Shown in pieces: positions 1 to 10,767 of a stretch of DNA of 64,000 nucleotides. The DNA comes from Mycolicibacterium sp. ND9-15 (GTDB lineage: Bacteria > Actinomycetota > Actinomycetes > Mycobacteriales > Mycobacteriaceae): the NCBI RefSeq assembly GCF_035918395.1, contig NZ_CP142362.1:1029501-1093500 (forward strand), read 5' to 3'. The position numbers and the translations under genes were made by a program. The notes below the pieces were generated by a model. It did no database searches. It had not been told where the DNA came from and worked only from the letters and a program-made list of their open reading frames with translations. Position 1 is the stretch's first letter. Each line of letters opens with the position of its first letter.

Positions 1-1
1 G

Positions 2-1186
2 CCGATCGTGTTCTTGCGGCTGCGCAAGGCGGTGCGCAAGAAGGCGCTGCAGGTGATCTCCGTTGCACCGTTCGCGACCCGGAGCCTGACCAAGCTACGT
101 GGCCGGCTGGTCGCAGCGACGCCCGGCGACGAGGCCGCTGCGCTCGACGGTCTTGCCGACGACCCGCAGTTGCAGCTGCCGGGCGCGATCATCCTGGTCG
201 GCGAGCGACTGGCCACCTCACCCGGGGCGCTCTCGGCGGCAAGCAGATTGGCGGCGGCGACCGGCGCCCGGTTGGCGTGGGTGCCACGGCGCGCAGGCGA
301 ACGTGGCGCGGTGGAGGCCGGTGCGTTGCCGAACCTGCTGCCCGGTGGCCGACCGGTCGAAGACAGCGCAGCCCGTGAGCAGACCGCGGCGGCTTGGCAT
401 GTCGGTGAGCTGCCCACCGCTCCGGGTCGTGACACCACCGCGATCCTGGAGGCGGCGCGCAGCGGTGAACTGGGCGCCCTGCTCATCGGTGGCGTGGAGG
501 TCGCTGACCTGCCCGACCCCGACGCGGCGCTGGCCGCCATCCAGACTGTGCCTTTCGTGGTCAGCCTGGAGCTCCGGGAGAGCGCGGTCACCGCGGTCGC
601 CGACGTGGTCTTCCCCATCGCACCGGTGGTGGAGAAGGCTGGTTCATTCTTGAACTGGGAAGGGCGGCTTCGCCCGTTCGAGCCGTCGCTGAAGACGAAC
701 GCCATCCCGGATCTGCGGGTGCTGAACTTCTTGGCCGACGAGATCGGTGTCGCGCTGAACCTGCCGAATCCGTCCGCGGCGGGCGACGAATTGTCGCGCC
801 TGGGCTGGTGGGGCGGTCGACGACCCGAGCCGCCGGATGTCCCGCCGTCAAAGCCGACTCCCCCGGCCGAGGGCCAGGCCGTGCTCACCGGTTGGCGCCT
901 GCTGCTCGACCAGGGTCGCCTACAGGACGGTGAGCCACACCTGGGGGGCACCGCTCGCGCACCGGTCGCCCGACTCTCTGCCGCAACGGCCGCCGAAATC
1001 GGTGCCGCCGACGGGGATCTGGTCACCGCGAGGACACCGCGCGGAACGATCACGCTGCCGTTGACCATCACTGAGATGGCCGACCGCGTGCTCTGGCTGC
1101 CGCTGAACTCCCCCGGTTCAACGGTGCATCCGAGCTTGGGCGTTTCCATCGGCGACGTCGTGTCGATTGGGCGGGCCGAGCCGTGA
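2..1186 (+). CDS. nuoG: NADH-quinone oxidoreductase subunit G (C-terminal part)
   Basis: This is the C-terminal ~395 residues of the large Fe-S/molybdopterin-like subunit of respiratory complex I; the reading frame is open at the left window edge, so the start and the Fe-S-binding N-terminus lie outside. The visible part covers the end of the molybdopterin-oxidoreductase-like fold (the stretch [20 protein letters not shown] is typical of nuoG/formate dehydrogenase relatives) and a C-terminal dinucleotide-binding-like barrel. Its stop overlaps the GTG start of nuoH by 4 bp. The assignment rests on family resemblance plus position directly before nuoH-N. In the family this subunit sits in the peripheral arm and carries electrons from NADH toward quinone. 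Confidence 0.93.
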   Translation, partial: PIVFLRLRKAVRKKALQVISVAPFATRSLTKLRGRLVAATPGDEAAALDGLADDPQLQLPGAIILVGERLATSPGALSAASRLAAATGARLAWVPRRAGERGAVEAGALPNLLPGGRPVEDSAAREQTAAAWHVGELPTAPGRDTTAILEAARSGELGALLIGGVEVADLPDPDAALAAIQTVPFVVSLELRESAVTAVADVVFPIAPVVEKAGSFLNWEGRLRPFEPSLKTNAIPDLRVLNFLADEIGVALNLPNPSAAGDELSRLGWWGGRRPEPPDVPPSKPTPPAEGQAVLTGWRLLLDQGRLQDGEPHLGGTARAPVARLSAATAAEIGAADGDLVTARTPRGTITLPLTITEMADRVLWLPLNSPGSTVHPSLGVSIGDVVSIGRAEP

Positions 1187-2427
1187 TCCATCCCGATCCG
1201 ACGCTGTTCGGGCACGATCCGTGGTGGCTGATCGCAGGCAAGGCGGTCGCGATCTTCGGGTTCCTGATGCTGTCGGTCCTCGCGGCCATCCTGATCGAAC
1301 GCAAACTGCTGGGACGCATGCAGATGCGGTTCGGCCCCAACCGCGTCGGGCCCAGAGGACTTCTGCAGTCACTGGTGGACGGCGTCAAGCTCGCACTGAA
1401 GGAGGGCCTGGTCCCCGCCGGGGTCGACAAGTTCGTCTACCTGGCGGCGCCCGTGATCTCGGCGGTGCCCGCCTTCATCGCGTTCGCGGTCATCCCGATG
1501 GGCGGCGAGGTGTCCGTCTTCGGCCACCGCACAGCGTTACAGCTGACCGACATGCCCGTCGCCGTGCTCTACATCCTCGCGGCGACTTCGATCGGCGTGT
1601 ACGGGATCGTGTTGGCGGGCTGGTCATCCGGATCGACGTACCCGCTTCTCGGCGGCATTCGCTCCAGCGCACAGGTCATCTCGTATGAGATCGCGATGGC
1701 GTTATCGTTCGTGGCGGTGTTCATCTACGCCGGATCGATGTCGACGTCCGGCATCGTCGCCGCCCAGGACGGCACCTGGTTCATCTTCCTGCTGTTGCCC
1801 TCGTTCCTGGTCTACGTCATTTCGATGGTCGGCGAAACCAACCGCGCGCCTTTCGATCTGCCCGAAGCCGAGGGCGAGCTCGTCGGCGGCTTCCACACCG
1901 AGTACTCGTCGATCAAGTTCGCGATGTTCATGCTCGCCGAGTACGTCAACATGACCACGGTGTCCGCTCTGGCGACCACGATGTTCCTCGGCGGCTGGCA
2001 CGCCCCGTGGCCGATCAACATGTGGGACGGCGCCAACACCGGTTGGTGGCCGCTGCTGTGGTTCGTCGCCAAGGTATGGGCGTTCATGTTCCTGTTCTTC
2101 TGGCTGCGCGCCACCCTGCCGCGCATGCGCTACGACCAGTTCATGGCGTTGGGCTGGAAGATGCTGATCCCGTTCTCGCTGGCGTGGATCATGATCGTCG
2201 CCACCGCGCGTGCCGTGCGTAACGAGGGCTTCAGCCAAGTGACGACGACGTTGGCGTCGCTCGGCACCATCGTGGCGCTGCTGATCGTCGCCGGCCTTTG
2301 GCGCACAGCACGCCGGCGGAAGGTTCGCACGATTCCGGAGCAGAAGCTGGACCACGGCATCTTCCCCACCCCGCCCCTGCCGATCACCAAGGAGCCGACC
2401 GCAACTAAGGAGCGAGCCGATGCCTAA
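1183..2427 (+). CDS. nuoH: NADH-quinone oxidoreductase subunit H
   Basis: Membrane subunit of complex I that forms the quinone-binding chamber with NuoB/D/I. The 414-residue product has the family signature near residues 40-55 ([19 protein letters not shown]) and the second signature around 220 ([20 protein letters not shown]), with about eight hydrophobic segments. The GTG start overlaps the nuoG stop, and the 3' end overlaps nuoI by 8 bp, so translation is probably coupled. The C-terminus has a charged extension of about 30 residues, as expected for actinobacterial NuoH. No unusual feature is seen. Confidence 0.97.
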   Translation: MIHPDPTLFGHDPWWLIAGKAVAIFGFLMLSVLAAILIERKLLGRMQMRFGPNRVGPRGLLQSLVDGVKLALKEGLVPAGVDKFVYLAAPVISAVPAFIAFAVIPMGGEVSVFGHRTALQLTDMPVAVLYILAATSIGVYGIVLAGWSSGSTYPLLGGIRSSAQVISYEIAMALSFVAVFIYAGSMSTSGIVAAQDGTWFIFLLLPSFLVYVISMVGETNRAPFDLPEAEGELVGGFHTEYSSIKFAMFMLAEYVNMTTVSALATTMFLGGWHAPWPINMWDGANTGWWPLLWFVAKVWAFMFLFFWLRATLPRMRYDQFMALGWKMLIPFSLAWIMIVATARAVRNEGFSQVTTTLASLGTIVALLIVAGLWRTARRRKVRTIPEQKLDHGIFPTPPLPITKEPTATKERADA

Positions 2428-2944
2428 GTTCCTCGAGGCGATAAAGGGTTTCGGGGTCACCTTCGGGACCATGTTCAAGAAACCCATTACCGAGGAGTAT
2501 CCGGAGAAGCCGGGCCCTGTCGCGCCGCGCTATCACGGCAGACACCAACTCAACCGTTACCCCGACGGACTGGAGAAGTGCATCGGTTGCGAACTGTGTG
2601 CATGGGCATGTCCGGCCGACGCCATCTACGTCGAGGGCGACGACAACACCGAGGAGGAAAGGTACTCGCCCGGCGAGCGCTATGGCCGCGTCTACCAGAT
2701 CAACTACCTGCGATGCATCGGCTGCGGCTACTGCGTGGAGGCCTGCCCCACCCGCGCGCTGACGATGACCAACAACTACGAGATGGCCGATGACAACCGC
2801 GCCGACCTGATCTTCGGTAAGGACAAGCTGCTGGCCCCGCTCGAGCCGGGGATGCTGTTACCGCCGCACCCCATGGCCGAGGGCAGCACCGATGAGGACT
2901 ACTACCTCGGAAACATCAAACCCGTGACCGAGGACATCCGATGA
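2420..2944 (+). CDS. nuoI: NADH-quinone oxidoreductase subunit I, 4Fe-4S ferredoxin type
   Basis: A 174-residue peripheral subunit that holds the two 4Fe-4S clusters N6a and N6b, which pass electrons toward the terminal cluster in NuoB. Both binding motifs are visible as [12 protein letters not shown] and [12 protein letters not shown], about 40 residues apart. The ATG start follows a good AAGGAG ribosome binding site inside the end of nuoH. The stop overlaps the nuoJ start by 4 bp. Confidence 0.97.
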   Translation: MPKFLEAIKGFGVTFGTMFKKPITEEYPEKPGPVAPRYHGRHQLNRYPDGLEKCIGCELCAWACPADAIYVEGDDNTEEERYSPGERYGRVYQINYLRCIGCGYCVEACPTRALTMTNNYEMADDNRADLIFGKDKLLAPLEPGMLLPPHPMAEGSTDEDYYLGNIKPVTEDIR

Positions 2945-3711
2945 CGCTCGAGTGGGTCGCCGCGATGGCCGCCGATACCGCAGGCCACACGACGACCACC
3001 GAAGCGGTGCTGTTCTGGGTGCTCGGAACGGTCGCGTTGATCGGCGCCTTGGGCGTGGTGATCGCGCCCAAGGCGGTGTACTCCGCGATGTTTCTGGCCT
3101 TGACCATGATCGTGCTGGCGGTGTTCTACATCGCGCAGGGGGCCCTGTTCCTCGGCGTCGTGCAAGTCGTGGTCTACACCGGCGCGGTGATGATGCTGTT
3201 CCTGTTCGTCATGATGCTCATCGGCGTCGATTCCGCGGAATCCCTGGTGGAAACCATTCGCGGACAACGTGTCGCCACGATGGTGTTCGCGTTGGGGTTC
3301 GGCATCCTGATGATCGCCGGAATCGGAAACGTCTCAGCGGGCGGGTTCGCCGGGCTGGGGTCGGCCAATGCCGGCGGCAACGTCGAGGGGTTGGCGGCGC
3401 TGATCTTCATCCGCTACCTGTGGGCGTTCGAGTTGACGAGCGCACTGCTGATCACCGCCGCCCTCGGCGCCATGGTGCTGGCGCACCGCGAACGCTTCGC
3501 GCGTCGTAAGAGCCAGCGCGAACTCGCCGAAGAGCGGTTCAAGCCAGGCGGCTATCCGACGACGTTGCCCAATCCCGGTGTCTACGCCCGCTATAACGCA
3601 GTCGATGTCGCAGCGCGCCTGCCCGACGGCTCCGATTCCGAGCTGTCCGTCAGCCCCATTCTGCAGAAGCGATCCGTCACCTCGATCGACGGCGGGAACG
3701 GTCGCACATGA
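2941..3711 (+). CDS. nuoJ: NADH-quinone oxidoreductase subunit J
   Basis: Membrane subunit of the proton-pumping arm, 256 residues. Five hydrophobic segments lie between residues ~20 and 180, followed by a hydrophilic C-terminal tail of ~75 residues, longer than in E. coli NuoJ as is usual for actinobacteria. The segment [20 protein letters not shown] is the conserved third membrane helix with its pi-bulge region. The gene overlaps nuoI and nuoK by 4 bp at each end. Confidence 0.96.
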   Translation: MTLEWVAAMAADTAGHTTTTEAVLFWVLGTVALIGALGVVIAPKAVYSAMFLALTMIVLAVFYIAQGALFLGVVQVVVYTGAVMMLFLFVMMLIGVDSAESLVETIRGQRVATMVFALGFGILMIAGIGNVSAGGFAGLGSANAGGNVEGLAALIFIRYLWAFELTSALLITAALGAMVLAHRERFARRKSQRELAEERFKPGGYPTTLPNPGVYARYNAVDVAARLPDGSDSELSVSPILQKRSVTSIDGGNGRT

Positions 3712-4007
3712 ACCCGGACAACTACCTGTACCTGTCGGCGCTGTTGTTCACCATCGGCGCCAGCGGAGTACTGCTGCGCAGCAATGCCATCGTCATGTTC
3801 ATGTCCGTCGAGTTGATGCTCAACGCCGCCAACCTGGCTCTGGTCGCGTTCTCGCGTATGCACGGCCAACTGGACGGCCAGGTGGTGGCGTTCTTCACGA
3901 TGGTCGTCGCCGCATGCGAGGTCGTGGTTGGCCTGGCGATCATCATGACCATCTTCCGCACGCGTCGCTCGGCTTCGGTCGACGACGCCAATCTGCTGAG
4001 ACACTGA
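3708..4007 (+). CDS. nuoK: NADH-quinone oxidoreductase subunit K
   Basis: A 99-residue protein with three membrane helices, the usual size and shape of NuoK. The family block [11 protein letters not shown] carries the conserved membrane glutamate, and a second one lies in the third helix ([11 protein letters not shown]); both are part of the proton channel in characterised enzymes. Its ATG overlaps the nuoJ stop. A gap of about 40 bp separates it from nuoL. Confidence 0.97.
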   Translation: MNPDNYLYLSALLFTIGASGVLLRSNAIVMFMSVELMLNAANLALVAFSRMHGQLDGQVVAFFTMVVAACEVVVGLAIIMTIFRTRRSASVDDANLLRH

Positions 4008-4047
4008 TGAGCGCTCGCGCGAAGAAGAGACAACCCAGGTGGGCACG

Positions 4048-5982
4048 ATGACAACTCCGGTGTGGCTTACCATCGCCCTTCCGTTGGTGGGTGCCGCGAT
4101 ACTCCTGATCGGCGGCCGACGCACCAACGGCTGGGGTCATCTGTTGGGTTGTGCGGCATCGATCGCGTCGTTCGCCGTCGGTGCGGTGCTGTTCGCCGAC
4201 ATGCTCGGCCGCGACGCCGAACACCGCACGATCCACGAGAACCTGTTCTCCTGGGTCCCGGTGGCGGGCCTGCAGGTCGATTTCGGGCTGCAACTCGACC
4301 AGCTGTCGATGTGCTTCGTGCTGCTGATCACCGGGGTCGGCTCGTTGATCCACATCTACTCCATCGGCTACATGGCCGACGATCCCGGCCGTCGAAGGTT
4401 TTTCGCATACCTGAACTTGTTCCTTGCGGCGATGCTGCTGCTCGTGCTCGCCGACAACTACCTCGGCCTCTACGTCGGCTGGGAGGGTGTCGGTCTGGCG
4501 TCCTATCTGCTGATCGGCTTCTGGTCGCACAAGCCGTCGGCGGCCACGGCGGCCAAAAAGGCGTTCGTCGTCAACCGCGTCGGCGACATGGCTTTGGTGA
4601 TAGCCATTTTCGCGATGTTCGCCAACGTCGGTTCCATCTCGTACGAAGGCGTTTTCGCCGCAGCGCCCGAGGTGAGCGAGGGCGCGCTCACGTTCATCGG
4701 GCTGCTGCTCTTGCTGGGCGCGTGCGGCAAGTCGGCGCAGGTGCCGCTGCAGTCCTGGCTGGGTGACGCGATGGAGGGCCCGACCCCGGTGTCCGCGCTG
4801 ATACACGCCGCCACCATGGTGACGGCCGGCGTCTACCTGATCGTGCGTTCCGGGCCGGTGTTCAACCTCGCACCCAACGCGCAGTTGGGCGTCGTCATCG
4901 TCGGCGCGGTCACCCTGCTGTTCGGCGCCATCATCGGCTGCGCGAAGGACGACATCAAGAAAGCGCTTGCGGCGTCGACGATGTCGCAGATCGGCTACAT
5001 GGTGCTGGCCGCGGGCCTCGGCCCGACCGGCTACGCGTTCGCGATCATGCACCTGCTCACCCACGGCTTCTTCAAGGCCGGCCTGTTCCTGGGTGCCGGG
5101 TCGGTGATGCACGCGATGAACGACGAGGTCGATATGCGCCGCTACGGCGGCCTGCGCAAAGCGCTGCCGATCACGTTCGTCACGTTCGGCCTCGGCTACC
5201 TCGCGATCATCGGCGTGCCGCCGCTGGCAGGGTTCTTCTCCAAGGACGGGATCATCGAAGCGGCGCTCGGCGCCGGCGGCGTCAAGGGATTCATTCTGGG
5301 CGGCGCGGCGATCCTGGGCGCCGGTATCACCGCGTTCTACATGACCAGGGTCATGCTGATGACGTTCTTCGGCGAGAAGCGTTGGGCCGCCACCGGTGCG
5401 AGCGGTGGGCCCACGCCCGAAGGGCAGGGGACGACGGGACAAGCAGAGGCCCATCCGCACGAATCGCCGGCCGTGATGACCTGGCCGATGATCCTGCTGG
5501 CCATCGGCTCCGTCGGATCCGGCGCAGCGTTCGCGATCGGCGGCACCCTCGAGCACTGGCTCGAACCGGTCGTCGGGGCGCATGAGGTGCACCACGTCGC
5601 ACCCGTCTGGGTGGTGACGACGGTGATCCTTTCCGTGGTCGCGGTGGGCATCCTGATCGCCTACCGGATGTACGGCACCAAGCCTGTGCCCGAACAAGTC
5701 CCGGCGGGCTCGGCGCTGACCGTCGCGGCGCGCCGGGATCTGTACGGCGATGCCTTCAACGAAGCGGTGCTGATGCGGCCCGGCCAGGTGCTGACCCGCG
5801 GACTCGTCGAGATCGACGACGAGGCGGTCGAGGGCGCGGCCGGCGGGCTCGCCGGACTGGTCAGCCGAATATCGGCGAGCCTGCTGCGGGCGCAGACCGG
5901 TTATGCCCGCTCGTATGCGCTCTCGATGCTCACGGGTGCAGTCCTGGTGGTCGCGGCAATCCTGGCGGTGCAACTGTGGTAG
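4048..5982 (+). CDS. nuoL: NADH-quinone oxidoreductase subunit L
   Basis: Antiporter-like proton-pumping subunit at the distal end of complex I, about 644 residues. It has many hydrophobic helices; the block [18 protein letters not shown] and the lysine-bearing helix around [20 protein letters not shown] are typical of NuoL/MrpA proteins. I chose ATG 4048 (protein starting MTTP) because AGGTGG lies 5 bp upstream; an in-frame GTG at 4039 is an alternative adding three residues. The 3' end overlaps the nuoM start by 7 bp. A Gly/Thr/Glu/His-rich cytosolic loop lies around residues 450-475. Confidence 0.96.
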   Translation: MTTPVWLTIALPLVGAAILLIGGRRTNGWGHLLGCAASIASFAVGAVLFADMLGRDAEHRTIHENLFSWVPVAGLQVDFGLQLDQLSMCFVLLITGVGSLIHIYSIGYMADDPGRRRFFAYLNLFLAAMLLLVLADNYLGLYVGWEGVGLASYLLIGFWSHKPSAATAAKKAFVVNRVGDMALVIAIFAMFANVGSISYEGVFAAAPEVSEGALTFIGLLLLLGACGKSAQVPLQSWLGDAMEGPTPVSALIHAATMVTAGVYLIVRSGPVFNLAPNAQLGVVIVGAVTLLFGAIIGCAKDDIKKALAASTMSQIGYMVLAAGLGPTGYAFAIMHLLTHGFFKAGLFLGAGSVMHAMNDEVDMRRYGGLRKALPITFVTFGLGYLAIIGVPPLAGFFSKDGIIEAALGAGGVKGFILGGAAILGAGITAFYMTRVMLMTFFGEKRWAATGASGGPTPEGQGTTGQAEAHPHESPAVMTWPMILLAIGSVGSGAAFAIGGTLEHWLEPVVGAHEVHHVAPVWVVTTVILSVVAVGILIAYRMYGTKPVPEQVPAGSALTVAARRDLYGDAFNEAVLMRPGQVLTRGLVEIDDEAVEGAAGGLAGLVSRISASLLRAQTGYARSYALSMLTGAVLVVAAILAVQLW

Positions 5983-7544
5983 ACAACTTCCCCTGGCTCA
6001 CGGTGCTGTGGGCGACGCCGACCGTCGGTGCCGCGCTGGTGATCGCGCTGCCCGCCGCTCAGCGGGTGCTGGCCAAGTGGTTCGCGTTGGCCATCTCGGT
6101 GGCGGTGCTGGCGATCACCGCCGTGCTGGCGATCGGGTTCGAACCCGGCGGTGAGCAGTACCAGTTCGTCGAGTCCCACCGCTGGATACCGTCTTTCGGC
6201 ACCGGCTACATCCTCGGTGTCGACGGCATCGCGCTCGCGCTCGTCGTGCTCACCGCCGTGTTGGTCCCGTTGCTGATTATCGCGGGCTGGAACGATGCCG
6301 ACGCCCAGATCGGCCTCCGCGGACGGTCGGTGCAGACCTATCTTGCGCTGACACTGGCCGTCGAGGGCATGGTCCTCATGTCGCTGATCTCGCTGGACAT
6401 CCTGCTGTTCTACGTGTTCTTCGAGGCCATGCTGATCCCGATGTATTTCCTCATCGGCGGCTTCGGCGGTGCGAACCGGAGTAAGGCGGCGGTGAAGTTT
6501 TTGCTGTACAACCTGTTCGGTGGCCTGATCATGCTGGCCGCGGTGATCGGGCTGTATGTGGTGACCGCCTCGAGCGACGCGTTCGCCTCGGGCACGTTCG
6601 ACTTCCGCGAGATCGTGGCCGCGGTGGCCAGCGGTGAGTTCGCCGTCAACCCAGCCGTAGTGAACCTGCTGTTCCTCGGCTTCATGTTCGCCTTCGCCGT
6701 CAAGGCGCCGCTGTGGCCGTTCCACCGCTGGCTGCCCGACGCGGCCGTCGAAGCAACCCCGGCGAGCGCGGTGCTGATGATGGCGGTCATGGACAAGGTC
6801 GGCACATTCGGGATGCTGCGCTACTGCCTGCAGTTGTTCCCCGACGCGTCAACGTATTTCCAGCCGTTGGTGGTCACACTGGCGGTGATCGGAATCGTCT
6901 ACGGGGCGATCCTCGCGATCGGCCAAACCGATGTCATGCGGTTGATCGCCTACACGTCGATCTCTCACTTCGGCTTCATCATCCTGGGCATCTTTGTGAT
7001 GACTAGCCAGGGACAGTCCGGTTCGACGCTGTACATGATCAACCACGGCTTGTCGACGGCCGCGCTGTTCCTGATCGCCGGATTCCTCGTGTCGCGCAGG
7101 GGAACTCGACTGATCAACGCCTACGGAGGCGTGCAGAAGGTGGCGCCGGTGCTGGCGGGCACCTTCCTGGTGGCCGGCATGGCGACGCTGTCGCTGCCGG
7201 GCCTGGCGCCGTTCATCAGCGAATTCCTGGTCCTCATCGGTACTTTCACGCGTTACCCGGTGCTGGCGGTGTTCGCGTCTACAGCACTGGTGCTGTCGGC
7301 GATCTACATCCTGTGGATGTATCAGCGGATGATGGGCGGCCCCGTCACCCACGGCAACGACCGAGTGCGCGACCTGGTGCCCCGCGAACTCGTCGTCGTC
7401 GCACCGTTGATCGCCTTGCTGCTGGTGCTGGGCGTGTATCCGAAACCCGCTCTGGACGTGATCAATCCGGCGGTCGACCACACGCTGATCACCATCGACA
7501 AGCCTGACCCCGCCCCCAGACTCGCGGAAGGGCCGACGCCATGA
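5976..7544 (+). CDS. nuoM: NADH-quinone oxidoreductase subunit M
   Basis: Second antiporter-like subunit of complex I, 522 residues, GTG start inside the end of nuoL. The conserved helix with its glutamate is seen in [20 protein letters not shown], and the lysine region in [19 protein letters not shown], both diagnostic of NuoM/ND4. Fourteen or so hydrophobic segments are predicted by eye. The stop overlaps the nuoN ATG by 4 bp. Confidence 0.97.
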   Translation: MVDNFPWLTVLWATPTVGAALVIALPAAQRVLAKWFALAISVAVLAITAVLAIGFEPGGEQYQFVESHRWIPSFGTGYILGVDGIALALVVLTAVLVPLLIIAGWNDADAQIGLRGRSVQTYLALTLAVEGMVLMSLISLDILLFYVFFEAMLIPMYFLIGGFGGANRSKAAVKFLLYNLFGGLIMLAAVIGLYVVTASSDAFASGTFDFREIVAAVASGEFAVNPAVVNLLFLGFMFAFAVKAPLWPFHRWLPDAAVEATPASAVLMMAVMDKVGTFGMLRYCLQLFPDASTYFQPLVVTLAVIGIVYGAILAIGQTDVMRLIAYTSISHFGFIILGIFVMTSQGQSGSTLYMINHGLSTAALFLIAGFLVSRRGTRLINAYGGVQKVAPVLAGTFLVAGMATLSLPGLAPFISEFLVLIGTFTRYPVLAVFASTALVLSAIYILWMYQRMMGGPVTHGNDRVRDLVPRELVVVAPLIALLLVLGVYPKPALDVINPAVDHTLITIDKPDPAPRLAEGPTP

Positions 7545-9115
7545 CCCTCACCCCGCCGACCGTCGAATACGGCCTGGTCTCCCCGATGTTGATCGTGTTC
7601 GGGGCTGCCATCGCCGGGGTGCTCGTCGAGGCATTGCTCCCGCGGCAGCGCCGGTACGCCAGCCAACTGTTGATCTGCTTCGGTGCATTGGCCGCCGCTC
7701 TGGTGGCGGTGGTGGTGCTGGCGCGCGACCTGCACGGCACCGTCGGACGTTCGGCCGTGATGGGGGCGGTCGTCGTAGACACCCCGGCCCTGTTCCTTCA
7801 GGGCACCATTCTGCTGGTGGGCGTGCTGGGCATCCTGCTGATCGCCGAACGTCAGGTCGGCGCCGGCGACGGCCCTGGGGTGCGCCGAGGTCTGGACGGG
7901 TTCACCTCGCAGGCGTCCGCGGTACCAGGCAGCATCACCGAGCAGCTGGCCACCAAGGCCGGGGTCATCCAGACCGAGGTCTTCCCGCTGACGATGTTTG
8001 CCATCGGCGGCATGCTGTTGTTCCCCGCATCCGACGACCTGCTGACGATGTTCGTCGCGCTGGAAGTTCTGTCACTGCCGCTGTACCTGTTGTGCGGGCT
8101 GGCGCGCAAGCGTCGCCTGCTCTCCCAAGAGGCGGCGCTGAAATACTTTCTGCTGGGCGCATTCTCGTCGGCGTTCTTCCTCTACGGCGTGGCCATGTTG
8201 TACGGGTACGCGGGCACGCTGGAGCTGGTCGGCATTGCCGAGGTGGTCGCCGCCGGGTCGGGCAAGACCTCACTGGTGCTGGTCGGCACCGGCCTGCTGT
8301 TGGTCGGCCTGCTGTTCAAGATCGGCGCGGTACCGTTCCAGTTCTGGGTCCCCGACGTGTATCAGGGCGCGCCGACCCCGATCACGGCGTTCATGGCGGC
8401 GGCGGTCAAGATCGCCGCATTCGGGGCCATGCTGCGCGTGTTCTACGTCGTGTTGCCCGAACTGCGCGACGACTGGCGTCCGGTGCTCTGGGCTGTCTCA
8501 ATCCTCACGATGGTGGTCGCCACCGTGGCCGCGGTTACTCAGGCCGACGTCAAGCGGATGCTGGCGTATTCCGCGGTGTCGCATACCGGTTTCATGCTGA
8601 CCGGGTTGATCGCCGCCAACGAAGCCGGGGTCTCGTCGACGCTGTTCTATCTGTTCGCCTACGGGTTCAGCACCGTGGGAGCGTTCGCCGTCGTCGGCCT
8701 CGTGCGCGACGCGGGCGGCGAGGAGGACACCGCAATGGCGCGCTGGGCTGGACTCGGACGACGCTATCCCATTGTCGGCGTTGTGTTTTCACTGTTCCTG
8801 CTGGCTTTCGCCGGTATCCCGTTGACTAGCGGCTTCGTCAGCAAGTTCGCGGTGTTCAAAGCCGCGGGCGAGGGCGGCGCGATCCCATTGGTCATCGTCG
8901 GTGTGATCGCGAGCGCGATCGCCGCGTACTTCTACGTGCGGGTGATCGTGTTGATGTTCTTCACCGACCCCCCCGACGACGCTCCGACGGTGGTGGTGCC
9001 GAGCCTGCTGAGCACCACGGTGGTGACGGTCACGGCGGCGGTCACCTTCGTGCTCGGCGCGCTGCCGCAGCCGCTGCTGGACCTGGCGAACAACGCAGAC
9101 CAGTTCCTGCGTTAA
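7541..9115 (+). CDS. nuoN: NADH-quinone oxidoreductase subunit N
   Basis: Last gene of the operon and third antiporter-like subunit, 524 residues. The ND2/NuoN pattern is visible in MFVALEVLSLPLYLLCGLAR and in PFQFWVPDVYQGAPTPITAF. A hydrophilic insertion around residues 105-140 (between helices 3 and 4) is a typical actinobacterial NuoN feature. No clear hairpin terminator was seen after the stop; the next gene starts only 42 bp downstream. Confidence 0.97.
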   Translation: MTLTPPTVEYGLVSPMLIVFGAAIAGVLVEALLPRQRRYASQLLICFGALAAALVAVVVLARDLHGTVGRSAVMGAVVVDTPALFLQGTILLVGVLGILLIAERQVGAGDGPGVRRGLDGFTSQASAVPGSITEQLATKAGVIQTEVFPLTMFAIGGMLLFPASDDLLTMFVALEVLSLPLYLLCGLARKRRLLSQEAALKYFLLGAFSSAFFLYGVAMLYGYAGTLELVGIAEVVAAGSGKTSLVLVGTGLLLVGLLFKIGAVPFQFWVPDVYQGAPTPITAFMAAAVKIAAFGAMLRVFYVVLPELRDDWRPVLWAVSILTMVVATVAAVTQADVKRMLAYSAVSHTGFMLTGLIAANEAGVSSTLFYLFAYGFSTVGAFAVVGLVRDAGGEEDTAMARWAGLGRRYPIVGVVFSLFLLAFAGIPLTSGFVSKFAVFKAAGEGGAIPLVIVGVIASAIAAYFYVRVIVLMFFTDPPDDAPTVVVPSLLSTTVVTVTAAVTFVLGALPQPLLDLANNADQFLR

Positions 9116-9157
9116 CCGTATCTTTTGCGCTCAGCCGCGCCCGGCTACCGTCTAGGC

Positions 9158-9940
9158 ATGACCGAACTCGTCCTCGTCGCCGACCGTGGGCCTGTGCGGG
9201 TGCTCACCCTCAACCGCCCTGAGGCACGAAACGCGTTGAGCCGTACGCTGATCAAGGCCGCCTACAGCGCGCTCACCGAGGCCGACGCCGATGAGTCCGT
9301 CGGCGTCGTGGTGCTCACCGGAACCGACCCGGCATTCTGCGCCGGTGTCGACCTCAAGGAGGCGCAGCGCGACGGCCTGGGTTATTTCGAGGAGTTCCGG
9401 TCGCAGAGTTGCATCGCGGCCACGGGCAACATGCGCACGCCGATCATCGGGGCGATCAACGGGGCGACGTTCACCGGCGGTCTGGAGATGGCGCTCGGCT
9501 GCGACTTTCTCATCGCCTCGGAGCGAGCCGTGTTCGCCGACACCCACGCTCGGGTCGGCATTTTGCCGGGTGGCGGCATGACCGCCCGACTCCCCCAGTT
9601 GGTGGGCCTCGCGACGGCACGTCGACTGTCGATGACCGGCGAGGTGGTGGACGCGCCGCGCGCCGAGCGCATCGGACTGGTCACCGAGGTCGTCGCGCAT
9701 GATCGGTTGCTCGACCGTACCGTCGAACTGGCCACCCAGATCGCCGAGGTGCCGTCGTCGGTCATGCACGGCCTGAAGGAGATCTATACGACCGGCGCGG
9801 CCGCGGTGATCGATCCCGCGTTGGCCGCCGAGGAGAAGATCGCCTTCGCACAGCATCGCGACCCCGGCACCGCTTTCGATGGGCTTGGCGACCAGTTCCG
9901 TGCAGTGTCGGAGCGCAACAAGCGCCAGATCGACCGTTAG
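9158..9940 (+). CDS. Enoyl-CoA hydratase/isomerase family protein
   Basis: A 260-residue crotonase-fold protein, which in this family acts on acyl-CoA thioesters, usually hydrating 2-enoyl-CoA in beta-oxidation. The N-terminal substrate loop (LNRPEARNALS), the first oxyanion-hole block (FCAGVDLKE) and the second (GGLEMALGCDFLIASE) are all present. In the classical hydratase two glutamates are catalytic; here one falls in GGLEMALG and the second block reads THARVGILPGGG, so the reaction could differ. ATG 9158 is preferred over an upstream in-frame start because it fits the family N-terminus. The gene is convergent with the PIG-L gene. Confidence 0.9.
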   Translation: MTELVLVADRGPVRVLTLNRPEARNALSRTLIKAAYSALTEADADESVGVVVLTGTDPAFCAGVDLKEAQRDGLGYFEEFRSQSCIAATGNMRTPIIGAINGATFTGGLEMALGCDFLIASERAVFADTHARVGILPGGGMTARLPQLVGLATARRLSMTGEVVDAPRAERIGLVTEVVAHDRLLDRTVELATQIAEVPSSVMHGLKEIYTTGAAAVIDPALAAEEKIAFAQHRDPGTAFDGLGDQFRAVSERNKRQIDR

Positions 9941-9952
9941 CCAGCCTTTTTG

Positions 9953-10080
9953 CGCGAGCGTGCGTGTCTGCTGCGCGACTCGCCGTCGCCGTACCGGGTT
10001 TGTGCACGCTCGCGGGCTGACGAGCGTGCCGAAAGTGCCGCTTCAGCGCGGTGTTTCGTGTTCAGACGCGCACGCTCGCG
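9953..10080. repeat. Intergenic inverted repeat between convergent genes
   Basis: Two 18-bp arms (9953-9970 and 10063-10080, 17 of 18 bases complementary) flank a second, perfect 9-bp stem (10004-10012 with 10021-10029, core GCACGCTCG). The element fills the gap between the hydratase gene and the convergent deacetylase gene. The same core style (GCGAGCG plus neighbours) recurs at 41421-41487 and 49467-49529. Position suggests a bidirectional terminator or a dispersed mycobacterial intergenic repeat; neither is proven. Confidence 0.65.
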
Positions 10081-10087
10081 GAAGAAG

Positions 10088-10762
10088 TCAGGGGCGCACC
10101 TGGATGAAGCCGACAGCGCGGCGCCCGCCGAACTCGGGCCGCGGCGGCGTCGACAGCTCCACCTGCTTACGGGCCTGCGCCGTGACCGGAGTACCCGGAT
10201 CGAGCACCGAAAGATAAACCTTGTGCTCGGCCAGCGACGCGACCGCCCGCTCGAAGCAGGCGTCGTCGATCACCTCGGCGTGCGTGAGCTCTGGACCGTT
10301 CTGGAACAGCCAGCGCGGCGGGTCGGGCAGGCTGTCATGAGCGGCGACGACGGCCGCCGCGAACTCCATGTGATCCCGCTGGTTGGGGGCCCCGGGCGCC
10401 CACTCGGGACCGCCGTAGACACTGATCACCACATCCGGCTCGAACTCGGTGATCGCCTCGACGATCTGTGCGCGCAGTCCCGCGCTGTTGCGGATCGCGC
10501 CGTCCGGAAACTCCCAGAACCGGACGTCGGCGACGCCGACGACCGCAGCCGACCGCCGCTGCTCCTGCTCACGCAGCGGGCCGGCCTGTTCGATCGCCAT
10601 TCCGGCGACGCCGGCCTCCCCCCGGCTGGCCAGCGCGTAATGGACGGTCTTGCCCGCAGCGGTCCATTTGGCCACCGCCGCGGCGCAGCCGTACTCGGGA
10701 TCATCGGGATGCGGCACCAGCACCAGCGCGGTGCGCCAATCGGACGGGAATACGTCAGCCAC
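10088..10762 (-). CDS. PIG-L family deacetylase (LmbE-like)
   Basis: A ~224-residue zinc-dependent deacetylase of the GlcNAc-PI/MshB/LmbE type; family members remove N-acetyl groups from sugar-containing small molecules. The zinc motif PHPDDPEYG lies near residue 17 and the third ligand is probably the histidine in NQRDHMEF. The chosen GTG start (10762) sits 5 bp after the stop of the TetR gene, so the two are likely co-transcribed. It is shorter than MshB (~300 aa), so the mycothiol deacetylase itself is unlikely and the substrate is unknown. Confidence 0.82.
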   Translation of the reverse strand: MADVFPSDWRTALVLVPHPDDPEYGCAAAVAKWTAAGKTVHYALASRGEAGVAGMAIEQAGPLREQEQRRSAAVVGVADVRFWEFPDGAIRNSAGLRAQIVEAITEFEPDVVISVYGGPEWAPGAPNQRDHMEFAAAVVAAHDSLPDPPRWLFQNGPELTHAEVIDDACFERAVASLAEHKVYLSVLDPGTPVTAQARKQVELSTPPRPEFGGRRAVGFIQVRP

Positions 10763-10767
10763 GCCTG

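Noticed and set aside
3943..5973. Long minus-strand frame (676 codons) opposite nuoL
   Set aside because: It is the antisense shadow of a high-GC gene: composition is His/Asp/Arg-rich with no domain, while the plus strand gives a complete NuoL.
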